From assembly GCF_024498295.1 (NCBI RefSeq), contig NZ_CP101827.1:872001-936000 (forward strand): a stretch of DNA of 64,000 nucleotides. The letters run 5' to 3'. Within the stretch, counting starts at the first letter, position 1. Each line of letters starts with the position of its first letter. The translations under genes were made by a program, and so were the position numbers. This DNA is from Thermocaproicibacter melissae. Lineage in GTDB: Bacteria; Bacillota; Clostridia; Oscillospirales; Acutalibacteraceae. This document shows positions 9,423-17,680 of this stretch, piece after piece. The notes beneath the pieces are model-generated. The model made no database searches and was not told where the DNA came from. It saw only the letters and a program-made list of their open reading frames with translations.

Positions 9423-10307
9423 ATGAACAAAGTACTATCAAACAAAAAAGCCATTGTTTTCTTTATGCTTCCGGCTGTGCTGTTTTTTCTCTTGGTAATT
9501 TTGATGCCTGTCCTTATGTCCTTCTACTACAGCACATTGAACTGGGACGGTATGGGAAGCGGAACGTTTATTGGCTTTCAAAACTATAAAAAGCTATTCG
9601 TCGGCAATGTTGATAATTTCCCGCTATCTGTTAGAAACTCATTTCTCTTTTTACTTGCTTCTGTATTCATTCAAATACCGATTTCCCTGTTGCTGGCAAT
9701 CATCTTGTCCAACGGCGTGAAGGGTGAAAACTTCTTCCGCAATGTTTATTTCGTTCCTGTCGTTTTGTCTACTGTGGTAATCGGCCAGCTGTGGATGAAA
9801 ATTTATCATCCGGATTACGGCCTTCTGAACACTTTTCTTCGGAGCATCGGTCTCTCAAGCTGGGCGCATGGCTGGCTGGGTGACCAGAACACCGCATTAA
9901 TCGCTACGTTTATTCCCACACTATGGCAATATACTGGGTATCATATGCTTTTGCTTTACGCCGCAATTAAGTCAATCAACCCTGAGATTTTCGAGGCAGC
10001 CAAGATTGATGGCGCAAACAGAACAAAAATTGCTTTTCGTGTTACAATTCCGATGATTCTGCCGATGCTGGAAGTCAGCTTGATTTTCTCAGTCATCGGT
10101 TCGTTAAAGGTATTTGACCTTGTATATGTTTTGACAAATGGTGGACCGGCGCAGGCAAGCGAGGTTCCAAGTACATTAATGGTTCGCACGATTTTCATGG
10201 GATATCAGTACGGCTACGGCAGCGCAATGGCTGTGTTTATCATCGCGGAATGTGTTCTGTTCACATTCGTAGTCCGCAAGATATTCAGAGCATTGCAAAG
10301 AGATTAG
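9423..10307 (+). CDS. Sugar ABC transporter permease, MalF/UgpA type
   Basis: A 294-residue inner-membrane subunit with six hydrophobic segments. The cytoplasmic EAA loop near residue 200 (EIFEAAKIDGANR...IPMILP) contacts the ATPase. I choose the ATG at 9423 because GAGGGGAAG stands directly upstream; an in-frame ATG at 9372 lacks a ribosome site. It forms a heterodimer with the next gene product. No ATP-binding subunit is encoded nearby, so a shared MsmX-type ATPase from elsewhere in the genome is expected. Confidence 0.93.
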   Translation: MNKVLSNKKAIVFFMLPAVLFFLLVILMPVLMSFYYSTLNWDGMGSGTFIGFQNYKKLFVGNVDNFPLSVRNSFLFLLASVFIQIPISLLLAIILSNGVKGENFFRNVYFVPVVLSTVVIGQLWMKIYHPDYGLLNTFLRSIGLSSWAHGWLGDQNTALIATFIPTLWQYTGYHMLLLYAAIKSINPEIFEAAKIDGANRTKIAFRVTIPMILPMLEVSLIFSVIGSLKVFDLVYVLTNGGPAQASEVPSTLMVRTIFMGYQYGYGSAMAVFIIAECVLFTFVVRKIFRALQRD

Positions 10308-10320
10308 AGGTGTCGCAGCT

Positions 10321-11163
10321 ATGAAAAAGAAAAGTATTCCTGCCTACTTTGGGAAAGCCATACTCTATATCTGTCTGATAATTTGGGCTATTCTATGCTT
10401 ATTCCCCATCTACTGGCTATTTACATTCTCACTGAAAAACAACACGGAAATCTTCGGCGGTAACATTGTCGGCCTACCTCAAGTTTATCGCTGGAGCAAC
10501 TATTCCAATGCTTTGCTGAACGGAAAAGTGGGCATCTACCTGTTAAACAGTATTATCGTTACAGCAATGACCATTCTGTTTACCGTGCTTGCTTCCACTA
10601 TGGCAACGTTCGCTATGCAGCGGATGCGTTGGAAACTGAGCAAGGTTGCCATGTCCATTTTGCTTGTGGGCATGATGATTCCGATTCACGCCGCGTTGCT
10701 GCCCGTATTCGTTGTCATGCGCAACCTGAAACTGATCAACACCATTTGGTCTCTGATCATTCCTTACACTGGCTTTGCAATTCCGATGGGAATTATGATT
10801 ATCTCCGGTATTTTGGACGGAATCCCAAGGGAACTCGATGAATCCGCATGCATCGACGGATGCAGTATCTACCGTCTCTTCTTCAGCATTATCCTTCCCC
10901 TGCTCCGCCCTGCTATTGCGACCTGCGCAATCTTCACGTTCCTGCAGTCGTGGAACGAACTGATGATGGCAGTTACCTTTATCAGTAAAGACGAAGCAAA
11001 GACACTCACGGTCGGTATTCAGTCCATGGCCGGTCAGTACCTCACGGAATGGGGCCCCATTGGTGCAGCTCTGATGGTTGCAACAATTCCGACATTACTC
11101 TTGTACTTCATGCTGAGCAGTCAGGTTCAAAAGAGCCTCGTTGCCGGTGCGGTAAAGGGTTAA
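10321..11163 (+). CDS. Sugar ABC transporter permease, MalG/UgpE type
   Basis: A 280-residue membrane protein with six hydrophobic segments and the EAA loop ELDESACIDGCSIYR...ILPLLRP around residues 178-205. It is the second half of the permease heterodimer for the importer encoded just upstream, 13 bases after the first permease gene. AGAGGTG precedes the start. The family (binding-protein-dependent transport inner-membrane component, carbohydrate class CUT1) is clear; the substrate is not. Confidence 0.93.
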   Translation: MKKKSIPAYFGKAILYICLIIWAILCLFPIYWLFTFSLKNNTEIFGGNIVGLPQVYRWSNYSNALLNGKVGIYLLNSIIVTAMTILFTVLASTMATFAMQRMRWKLSKVAMSILLVGMMIPIHAALLPVFVVMRNLKLINTIWSLIIPYTGFAIPMGIMIISGILDGIPRELDESACIDGCSIYRLFFSIILPLLRPAIATCAIFTFLQSWNELMMAVTFISKDEAKTLTVGIQSMAGQYLTEWGPIGAALMVATIPTLLLYFMLSSQVQKSLVAGAVKG

Positions 11164-11173
11164 ATAAATCAAC

Positions 11174-11209
11174 AAAAAGCCATGAGCGGAAAACGCTCAT
11201 GGCTTTTTT
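11174..11209 (+). terminator. Bidirectional intrinsic terminator
   Basis: A perfect 15-bp stem (11174-11188 with 11194-11208) around GAAAA, with an A run on one side and a T run on the other. It ends the ABC transporter operon on the plus strand and the mgsA/HPr-like unit on the minus strand. Confidence 0.9.
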
Positions 11210-11233
11210 GTTTGTTCAGATTATGCTGCAGCG

Positions 11234-11458
11234 TCAGACGATGAACTTCCGAATGGATTCCACAAGATTCGCATTGTCGGAATGAATGCGAAGCTCGAGT
11301 GGTTTTGAAAGATTCAGACTGAAAATGCCCATAATCGACTTTGCGTCAAGAATTCTTGGCCCATCAACCAGTTCGCACTCAACGTTCCATCTTGCAATGA
11401 TGGATGAAAATTCCTTGACTTTCTGGATACTGTCGATCAAAACTTTTACGGTAGTCAT
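11234..11458 (-). CDS. HPr-like protein lacking the active-site histidine (Crh-like)
   Basis: A 74-residue protein with the size and fold pattern of PTS phosphocarrier HPr. The second half is clearly HPr-like: DAKSIMGIFSL aligns with the HPr region holding the regulatory Ser46, here Ser41. The first half lacks the catalytic GLHARPA motif: DSIQKVKEF stands there, so the His15 position is probably Lys13. It therefore cannot carry phosphate for sugar uptake but keeps the site used by HPr kinase. Bacillus Crh has the same logic, although this protein is more diverged. The gene starts 12 bases after mgsA, behind its own GGGGAG site. In B. subtilis, Crh is known to bind and inhibit methylglyoxal synthase, so the pairing is suggestive. 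Confidence 0.75.
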   Translation of the reverse strand: MTTVKVLIDSIQKVKEFSSIIARWNVECELVDGPRILDAKSIMGIFSLNLSKPLELRIHSDNANLVESIRKFIV

Positions 11459-11470
11459 GCTATTTCTCCC

Positions 11471-11953
11471 CTACATTTGCCGGCTTTGCTCGCTGACACG
11501 GTCGGCCACATTCTGCCGGAAGTTAATGACCTTATGTTCATATTCTTCACTCATCAGCGAAGAATGAACCATAAAATCTGCGGTAGCTTTGTTGTTCGCA
11601 ATCGGAATATCGTAGACCTGAGCAATTCTCAAAAGTGCCTTCACATCCGGGTCGTGCGGCTGCGCCTCCAGAGGATCGGAGAAGAACACGACGAAATTGA
11701 TCAATCCTTCCACGATTTTGGCACCAATCTGCTGGTCACCGCCGAGCGGTCCGCTGTTATAAGCCTTTACGGGCAGCCCGGTTTTTTCTGCCACAAGCCT
11801 TGCGGTAGTTCCTGTTCCGCAGAGAAAATGATGTCTCAGAATATCCTTATTTGCTTCGCACCAGTCGATGAGTTCTTTCTTTTTGCCGTCGTGCGCAATC
11901 AGCGCTATTGTTTTTTGCTTCGGGATTGTGAATGTAATAAAGGAATTATCCAA
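11471..11953 (-). CDS. mgsA: Methylglyoxal synthase
   Basis: Converts dihydroxyacetone phosphate to methylglyoxal and phosphate, a bypass of lower glycolysis that relieves sugar-phosphate stress. The protein shows the family core: IALIAHDGKK at the N terminus, CGTGTTARL, the catalytic GPLGGDQQIGA with Asp73, and DPLEAQPHDPDV with the conserved His. I choose a TTG start at 11953, behind GAGGA, giving 160 residues (the E. coli enzyme has 152). A longer frame to 12010 has no ribosome site. The C-terminal 20 residues extend past the usual core. It lies downstream of a split transketolase and directly upstream of the HPr-like gene. Confidence 0.92.
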   Translation of the reverse strand: MDNSFITFTIPKQKTIALIAHDGKKKELIDWCEANKDILRHHFLCGTGTTARLVAEKTGLPVKAYNSGPLGGDQQIGAKIVEGLINFVVFFSDPLEAQPHDPDVKALLRIAQVYDIPIANNKATADFMVHSSLMSEEYEHKVINFRQNVADRVSEQSRQM

Positions 11954-12001
11954 TTTATTTTCCTCATTCCCTGTGTAAATTGTTTTTGACCTTATGCAAA
12001 G

Positions 12002-12033
12002 GGCCGCCACAGGACGAAAATCCCGCAGCGGCC
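12002..12033 (-). terminator. Hairpin after the transketolase genes
   Basis: On the minus strand a stem of about 13 pairs, including several G-U pairs, encloses a TTTTCG loop and is followed by CCCTTT. The U tract is poor, so partial read-through into mgsA is likely. Confidence 0.5.
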
Positions 12034-12044
12034 GATGCCAGTCC

Positions 12045-12989
12045 TTATTTGGAAAGAACTTTCTTGGTCACGTCCACAATGTGAGAAGCGCAAAGGCCGT
12101 AGACCTCGAGCAACTCAGCAGCCGGGCCAGAATGACCGAACTCGTCGTTGACGCCGATCTTTGTAACCGGAGTCGGATATTCCTCACAGAGGACACTGCA
12201 GACAGCGTCGCCGAGTCCGCCAATGACGTTGTGCTCTTCAACGGTGACGATTCTGCCTGTTTCTTTCGCAGCTTTCACGATGATCTCACGATCAATCGGT
12301 TTAATGGTGTGAATGTTGATGAGACGTGCATCAATGCCGTCTTTCTCAAGCTCTTTCACAGCCTCAAGTGCACGGGAAACCATCAGGCCCGTTGCAATGA
12401 TGGTAATGTCTTTACCGTCACGGAGCGTGATGCCCTTGCCAAGTTCAAATTTGTAATCATCGGAGTTATTGAAACTCTCTACCGCAAGGCGGCCAAGGCG
12501 CAGATAAACCGGGCCTTGATACTCAACCGCCGCTTTTACAGCAGCGCGCATCTCATAATGGTCCGCAGGATTAAGAACAACCATTCCCGGAAGAGAACGC
12601 ATCAGAGCGATATCTTCCAAGCACTGATGGGTTGCACCGTCTTCGCCGACGGAAATACCGGCGTGAGAACCAACAATCTTTACATTCAAATGCGGGTAGC
12701 AAACGGAATTGCGGACCTGCTCAAACGCACGGCCTGCCGAAAACATAGCAAATGAATTTGCAAACGGAATTTTTCCGCAGGTTGCAAGACCTGCAGCAAC
12801 GCCAACCATGTTGCACTCTGAAATACCGCAGTCGATAAAACGATCTGGGAATTTCTTCTTGAAGAACACAGACTTTGTTGCTTCAGCAAGGTCTGCATCC
12901 AGCACAACAATGTTGGGGTATTGATCGCCGATTTCTGCAAGTGTGAGGCCGTAGCTCTCACGAGTTGCCTTTTTTACCATTTCTGCCAT
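12045..12989 (-). CDS. Transketolase, C-terminal subunit
   Basis: A 314-residue protein matching the pyrimidine-binding and C-terminal domains of transketolase. It shows GLTLAEIGDQYPNIVVLDADL at the start (split here as a thiamine-diphosphate pyrimidine-binding domain), FIDCGISECNMVGVAAGLA, and a C-terminal domain with the TVEEHNVIGGLG motif. With the upstream gene product it forms a two-subunit enzyme that transfers two-carbon units between sugar phosphates in the pentose phosphate pathway. The ATG directly follows the stop codon of the N-terminal subunit gene, so translation is coupled. Confidence 0.93.
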   Translation of the reverse strand: MAEMVKKATRESYGLTLAEIGDQYPNIVVLDADLAEATKSVFFKKKFPDRFIDCGISECNMVGVAAGLATCGKIPFANSFAMFSAGRAFEQVRNSVCYPHLNVKIVGSHAGISVGEDGATHQCLEDIALMRSLPGMVVLNPADHYEMRAAVKAAVEYQGPVYLRLGRLAVESFNNSDDYKFELGKGITLRDGKDITIIATGLMVSRALEAVKELEKDGIDARLINIHTIKPIDREIIVKAAKETGRIVTVEEHNVIGGLGDAVCSVLCEEYPTPVTKIGVNDEFGHSGPAAELLEVYGLCASHIVDVTKKVLSK

Positions 12990-13835
12990 TTATTCTGCCT
13001 CCAGTCCGGACAGTACCGCTTTAAGTTCTTGCATGGCTGTCTGATACTGTTCGTCGTTCGGGGCCTTTCCATGCCAGCCCACCTGATTTTCCATGAAGGA
13101 TACGCCTTTGCCTTTGATCGTTTTCGCGATGATGGCACAGGGCTTCCCTTTTACTGTTTTTGCGTGATTCAATGCTGCCTCAATTGCATCAAAATCATGT
13201 CCGTCGATGGTCTGAACATCAAAACCGAATGATTCAAATTTTTTATCAATCGGTTCCGGACCAGCGACCTCTTCAACCGGCCCATCAATCTGGAGGCCGT
13301 TATTGTCGATGATAAGGCAGAGATTATCAAGCTTCTGATGAGCTGCAAACATGCAAGCTTCCCATACCTGGCCTTCATCGAGTTCACCGTCGCCAAGCAG
13401 GCAGTAGACGCGGTATGAGCTGCCGTCCATCTTTCCCGCAACTGCCATGCCGCAAGCAGCGGAAATGCCTTGGCCAAGAGATCCGGTGCTCATGTCAACG
13501 CCCGGAATACTCTTCATATCAGGATGTCCCTGAAGAAGTGCACCCGTGTGGCGAAGCTTTTTCAGCTCTTCCAGCGGGAAATAGCCCTTCAGTGCCAAGG
13601 TTGCATACAGACCTGGGCAGGTATGTCCCTTGGAAAGTACAAAGCGGTCGCGATCCTTTTTCTTCGGATCCTTCGGATCAACGTTCATCTCATGGAAATA
13701 GAGGTAGGTAAAAATTTCAGCTGCAGAGAGCGACCCACCCGGATGTCCTGATTTTGCATGATAGACACCATCGATGATGCCCATGCGGACCTTGCACGCG
13801 GTAATCTCGAGTGCCCTTTTCTCAGACTGTTTCAT
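12990..13835 (-). CDS. Transketolase, N-terminal subunit
   Basis: A 281-residue protein holding the thiamine-diphosphate-binding domain of transketolase. GHPGGSLSAAEI and SKGHTCPGLYA lie near the start, STGSLGQGIS in the middle, and the cofactor motif GDGELDEGQVWEA...NN near residues 150-180. Split transketolases are common in Clostridia and archaea. The gene has an AGGAGG ribosome site and a good promoter about 50 bases upstream. It probably leads a unit with the C-terminal subunit gene and, by read-through, mgsA. Confidence 0.93.
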   Translation of the reverse strand: MKQSEKRALEITACKVRMGIIDGVYHAKSGHPGGSLSAAEIFTYLYFHEMNVDPKDPKKKDRDRFVLSKGHTCPGLYATLALKGYFPLEELKKLRHTGALLQGHPDMKSIPGVDMSTGSLGQGISAACGMAVAGKMDGSSYRVYCLLGDGELDEGQVWEACMFAAHQKLDNLCLIIDNNGLQIDGPVEEVAGPEPIDKKFESFGFDVQTIDGHDFDAIEAALNHAKTVKGKPCAIIAKTIKGKGVSFMENQVGWHGKAPNDEQYQTAMQELKAVLSGLEAE

Positions 13836-13886
13836 TCATAGCCTCCTAAAAAACGCATTTTTGCCATATTGGTTATTGTCCATTAC

Positions 13887-13915
13887 AGTATATCGAATTT
13901 CCGAAAATTTTTCAA
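13887..13915 (-). promoter_or_regulatory. Promoter of the transketolase operon
   Basis: On the minus strand TTGAAA (13915-13910) and TATACT (13892-13887) are spaced by 17 bases, about 50 bases from the start codon. Confidence 0.7.
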
Positions 13916-14178
13916 TACTCGCATGGAATCCTTAAACTGCTTGTGTAAAAATTTCGCTTTTCTTCCCGGTGTTGGGCATTTGTTCATGGGATTCATGAAA
14001 CGCGGTGTTTCCTTGAAAAATACATTTAGATTTTGGTTTTGCCGCGCTGATTTTTGTTCTGACATTTTTCTCAGTCTGCATGGACGTCGCTCAGATGGCC
14101 CTTAAAGCCGATGATTAAATTGTTCATTTAATTCCCATAGACGAAGTAAAATTTTCCCATGTATTTTCAAATAAGGTC

Positions 14179-14207
14179 TTGACAAATGAAATTATTTCCA
14201 GTATAAT
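14179..14207 (+). promoter_or_regulatory. Promoter of the trp operon
   Basis: Exact consensus TTGACA (14179-14184) and TATAAT (14202-14207) with a 17-base spacer, just upstream of the T-box leader. The strong promoter implies that control is exerted in the leader. Confidence 0.92.
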
Positions 14208-14213
14208 TGCACC

Positions 14214-14533
14214 AATTGAACAAGTTAATAGGCAAAATCCGATGAACAAAGGCAAGTAGCAGGCACGACGGTGACACAGAGAGCACGGTATTGGTGAAAG
14301 CCGGCACATACGATGTCTGTGAATGGATTTGTGAGGAGCACAGAGAAAGGTTTTCCGAGTACCTGTCGCCGCGTCCGCGCGTTACAGCGGAAGGGTATTC
14401 ATGCGAACTGCAGCGTACCTGAATTAGACGATGAAGTTCACAGCGTACCCGTTTGAGGGGAACATTGTGTTCCTGAATTAGGGTGGCACCACGAGTCCAT
14501 CGTCCCTAGGAATTAGGGACGATGGACTTTTTT
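14214..14533 (+). promoter_or_regulatory. Tryptophan-specific T-box leader
   Basis: A leader of about 320 bases before trpE with the T-box signature TTAGGGTGGCACCACG at 14478-14493. Within the stem I region the candidate specifier codon is TGG at 14324-14326, after GAA, which reads as Trp. The T-box bulge reads UGGC, which pairs with a tRNA 3' end GCCA; tRNA-Trp usually carries the matching G discriminator. Uncharged tRNA-Trp is expected to stabilise the antiterminator and switch on the operon. The leader ends in an intrinsic terminator. Confidence 0.93.
14494..14533 (+). terminator. T-box leader terminator
   Basis: A perfect 15-bp stem (14494-14508 with 14514-14528) around GGAAT, followed by a T run. 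Its 5' arm adjoins the T-box, so forming the antiterminator precludes it. Confidence 0.95.
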
Positions 14534-14564
14534 ATTTTCCGAATACGAAAGGGTGATTAAAACC

Positions 14565-16037
14565 ATGTTGTATCCGTCAATTGATACGGTAAAAAAACTG
14601 CTGAAATCCTACCCCACCGTACCTGTTTTCGCCACGGCCCTGACGGACTGCGCCACTCCCGTCGGTATTTTTTCTCTGCTGAAAGGCCGTTCCGAAAACT
14701 GCTTTCTCCTCGAAAGTGTCGAACAATCGGAACGATGGGGTCGTTATTCCTTTATCGGCATAAACCCGAAAGCGCAAATCGTGATTCAAAACGGCAAGGC
14801 AACCATCGCAAGCGGAGAATGTTGCCGAACAGAGCAAATCAATGACCCTGCGGAATTTTTAAACTGCCTTCTTGCCGACTTCCGCTCCCCGCATTTTCCG
14901 GGATACCCGAGATTTACAGGCGGCTTTGCGGGATATTTCGGTTACGATATGCTGCGCTATCTGGAGCCTTCCCTCGGCAATCCTCCGCCGGACGACCTTG
15001 GAATGCCGGACTGCATTCTCCATCGCTATGACGAGATGATTGCCTTTGACCATCTGAACGGAAAATCTTACGCAATTCTCCACATCGACAACAAATCCGA
15101 CGCTGAGGAGCAATACAGGCGTTGTGATGCGAGGGCCGAAGAATTACTGAGACTCATTTCATCCGCACCTCCTGCTGACGAACCGACGCACAAAAGCAGG
15201 ATTAGTCCGACTATAAGCGTCAATGTGACAAAGGAAGAATTCATAGCACGCGTTGAAAAAGCCAAGAACCTAATTCGTGCGGGGGAAATCTTTCAGGTCG
15301 TTCCGTCCCGGCGCTTTGAAGTACAAAATCCTCCCGACGCCTTTTTCGTTTACCGGGTATTGCGCTCCACGAATCCTTCTCCGTACCTCTACTATTTTCA
15401 GGCACCGGATTACCAAATCTGCGGTGCGTCGCCGGAAATGCTCGTCCGCGTGGAGGACAGTATCGTGACGAACAAACCGATTGCAGGCACATCTGCTCGC
15501 GGTTCTGACGAAGCCGAGGACAAAAAGCTGGAACAAGAGCTTCTCCATGACGAAAAAGAACGAGCGGAACACACCATGCTGGTGGACCTCGGGCGGAATG
15601 ACGTTGGGCGCGTCTGTCAATACGGTTCCGTTGAAGTGCGGGATTTCATGCATGTAGAACACGCGTCCAAAGTCATGCACCTTGTCAGCGAAGTCCGTGG
15701 AACGCTGCAATCCGGAAAAACCGCCGTTGACGCTCTTTTTTCGCTTCTTCCGGCAGGTACGCTTTCCGGCGCCCCGAAAATCCGCGCCATGCAGATTATC
15801 GACGAGCTGGAAACCGTAAAGCGCGGCGTTTACGGAGGTGCCATCGGCTACCTGGGATTTGACGGTACCATTGATACCTGTATCGCCATTCGCACGGCAT
15901 TGTTCCGAGGTGGAAAAGCGTATGTTCAGGCTGGCATGGGAGTTGTTGCTGACAGCGACCCCGAAAAAGAATACCAAGAATCCAGCGACAAGGCGAAAGC
16001 CGTGCTTGACGCGATTATGGAGGCGGCAAAATTATGA
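14565..16037 (+). CDS. trpE: Anthranilate synthase component I
   Basis: Makes anthranilate from chorismate, using ammonia from the TrpG glutaminase; first step of tryptophan synthesis. A 490-residue protein with the N-terminal feedback-site pattern LLESVEQ...GRYSFIG. The C-terminal chorismate-binding domain has IFQVVPSRRFE, PIAGTSARG, LVDLGRNDVGRVC and AGTLSGAPKIRAM. I choose the ATG at 14565 because AGGGTGAT lies seven bases upstream; the in-frame GTG at 14553 sits inside that site. Its stop overlaps the start of the next gene as ATGA. Confidence 0.95.
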   Translation: MLYPSIDTVKKLLKSYPTVPVFATALTDCATPVGIFSLLKGRSENCFLLESVEQSERWGRYSFIGINPKAQIVIQNGKATIASGECCRTEQINDPAEFLNCLLADFRSPHFPGYPRFTGGFAGYFGYDMLRYLEPSLGNPPPDDLGMPDCILHRYDEMIAFDHLNGKSYAILHIDNKSDAEEQYRRCDARAEELLRLISSAPPADEPTHKSRISPTISVNVTKEEFIARVEKAKNLIRAGEIFQVVPSRRFEVQNPPDAFFVYRVLRSTNPSPYLYYFQAPDYQICGASPEMLVRVEDSIVTNKPIAGTSARGSDEAEDKKLEQELLHDEKERAEHTMLVDLGRNDVGRVCQYGSVEVRDFMHVEHASKVMHLVSEVRGTLQSGKTAVDALFSLLPAGTLSGAPKIRAMQIIDELETVKRGVYGGAIGYLGFDGTIDTCIAIRTALFRGGKAYVQAGMGVVADSDPEKEYQESSDKAKAVLDAIMEAAKL

Positions 16038-17680
16038 TTCTTTTACTTGATAACTATGACAGTTTTACCTATAACCTGCGCGATAGGCTCGGTGTCTTTT
16101 ACCCGGACATTCTTGTTATGCGCAGCGACAAAATCACAATCAGCGAAATCGAACGGAGAAATCCACAAGCAATTGTCATCTCACCCGGCCCCGGGTACCC
16201 CAAAAACGCAGGGATTTCGATTGAAGCAATTCAACACCTCAGCGGGAAAATTCCGATTCTCGGCGTTTGCCTCGGGCATCAGGCAATTGGCGAGGCTTTC
16301 GGCGGAAGAACCGTTTCCTCTTGCCGGCTGATGCACGGAAAGGCAGGTGCCATACAAATTGACCCAGCCTGTCCGCTGTTTCACGGCCTTCCGGACGAAA
16401 TACAGGCTGCGAGGTATCACTCCCTGATTCTTGACCCCGATACCCTGCCGAAGTGCCTCAAAATCACAGCCCGTGACGCGGACGGTCACATCATGGGCAT
16501 ACAGCACTGCGCGCACCCCACATTCGGCGTGCAGTTTCACCCAGAATCCATTTTAACGGCGGCCGGAGACCGCATTATCTATAACTTTTTGAAAGAGGTG
16601 TGTCACATGGAATTAACAGTTCCTGCCCCATCCATCCCGATGGAGAAACGAATTGGTTTGAAACCGTTCCTTGCAAAAGTCGTAGACGGAAAAAGCCTGA
16701 CTGAGGACGAAGCTCGGGAGGCAATGAATTACATCATGAGCGATGAAGCGACGGATTCACAGATTGCGTCATTTATCACCGCCCTGCGCATGAAGGGAGA
16801 AACGATTGAAGAAATCACGGGTTTTGCAAAAGTCATGCGTCAAAAGGCAAAGAAGATTCCGATATCGCCCGCAGCGGTCGATATCGTTGGAACCGGCGGA
16901 GACCTTTCAAACAGCTTCAACATCTCAACGACTTCCGCTTTTGTTGCAGCAGGTGCCGGCCTTCGTGTTGCAAAGCACGGAAACCGTAGTGTGTCCAGCA
17001 AAAGCGGCGCCGCCGACGTGTTGGAAGCGCTTGGTGTAAATATCAACATCACTGCAGAACAGGCTGCGGAATGTATGGATCGCTGCGGCATCGCATTCCT
17101 TTTTGCTCAGTATTACCACGGCTCCATGCGTTTTGCCGCAAGGCCTAGGCGTGAAACGGGGCTCCGCACGGTTTTCAATATTCTCGGGCCTCTCGCCAAC
17201 CCGGCTCACGCAGAAGGCATGCTGCTCGGCGTTTATGATGAGGCGCTGCTGGAGCCTCTCGCAGAAGTCCTTGCAAACCTCGGTGTGAAAACTGCCATGC
17301 TGGTTCACGGGGACGACGGCTTTGATGAAGTCAGCATTTCCGACCGGACTTCTGTCTGCGAGCTTCGCGGAAACAAGCGGATTCGTTACGAAATAGACCC
17401 GCGGGATTATGGCCTCCCGCTCGCGCGGAAAGCGGACGTTGTGGGGGGTTCCGCAGCGGAAAATGCAGAAATCACCCTGCAGATTTTAAACGGGAAAAAG
17501 GGGCCGCAGCGTGATATTGTACTGCTCAACGCCGGATGCGCGCTGTATGTCGGCGGAATTGCCGAAACAATCCAACGCGGCATCAACCGAGCAGAATATT
17601 CCATTGACAGCGGGGCGGCTCTGGAAAAGCTCAACGAACTGAGAAGGCTGACAAACGCCTTTCGCGGTGAACCTGCATGA
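16034..17680 (+). CDS. trpGD: Fused anthranilate synthase glutaminase / anthranilate phosphoribosyltransferase
   Basis: A 548-residue two-domain protein. Residues 1-190 are the TrpG glutaminase, with catalytic Cys79 in GVCLGHQ and the His169/Glu171 pair in FHPES. Residues from about 205 are TrpD, with the phosphoribosyl-pyrophosphate loop VGTGGDLSNSFNIST, HGNRSVSSKSGAADVLEALG and RRETGLRTVFNILGPLANP. The glutaminase supplies ammonia to TrpE; the second domain adds a phosphoribosyl group to anthranilate. The reading frame is continuous and the junction has a Pro-rich linker, so this is a true fusion, as in E. coli TrpGD. ATGA overlaps exist on both sides. Confidence 0.95.
   Translation: MILLLDNYDSFTYNLRDRLGVFYPDILVMRSDKITISEIERRNPQAIVISPGPGYPKNAGISIEAIQHLSGKIPILGVCLGHQAIGEAFGGRTVSSCRLMHGKAGAIQIDPACPLFHGLPDEIQAARYHSLILDPDTLPKCLKITARDADGHIMGIQHCAHPTFGVQFHPESILTAAGDRIIYNFLKEVCHMELTVPAPSIPMEKRIGLKPFLAKVVDGKSLTEDEAREAMNYIMSDEATDSQIASFITALRMKGETIEEITGFAKVMRQKAKKIPISPAAVDIVGTGGDLSNSFNISTTSAFVAAGAGLRVAKHGNRSVSSKSGAADVLEALGVNINITAEQAAECMDRCGIAFLFAQYYHGSMRFAARPRRETGLRTVFNILGPLANPAHAEGMLLGVYDEALLEPLAEVLANLGVKTAMLVHGDDGFDEVSISDRTSVCELRGNKRIRYEIDPRDYGLPLARKADVVGGSAAENAEITLQILNGKKGPQRDIVLLNAGCALYVGGIAETIQRGINRAEYSIDSGAALEKLNELRRLTNAFRGEPA

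Noticed and set aside
11994-12755. 253-codon open frame antisense to the transketolase subunit
   Set aside because: Fully opposite a recognised gene and without start signals.
15270-15977. 235-codon open frame antisense to trpE
   Set aside because: It overlaps a conserved enzyme gene on the other strand and has no homologous-looking motif.
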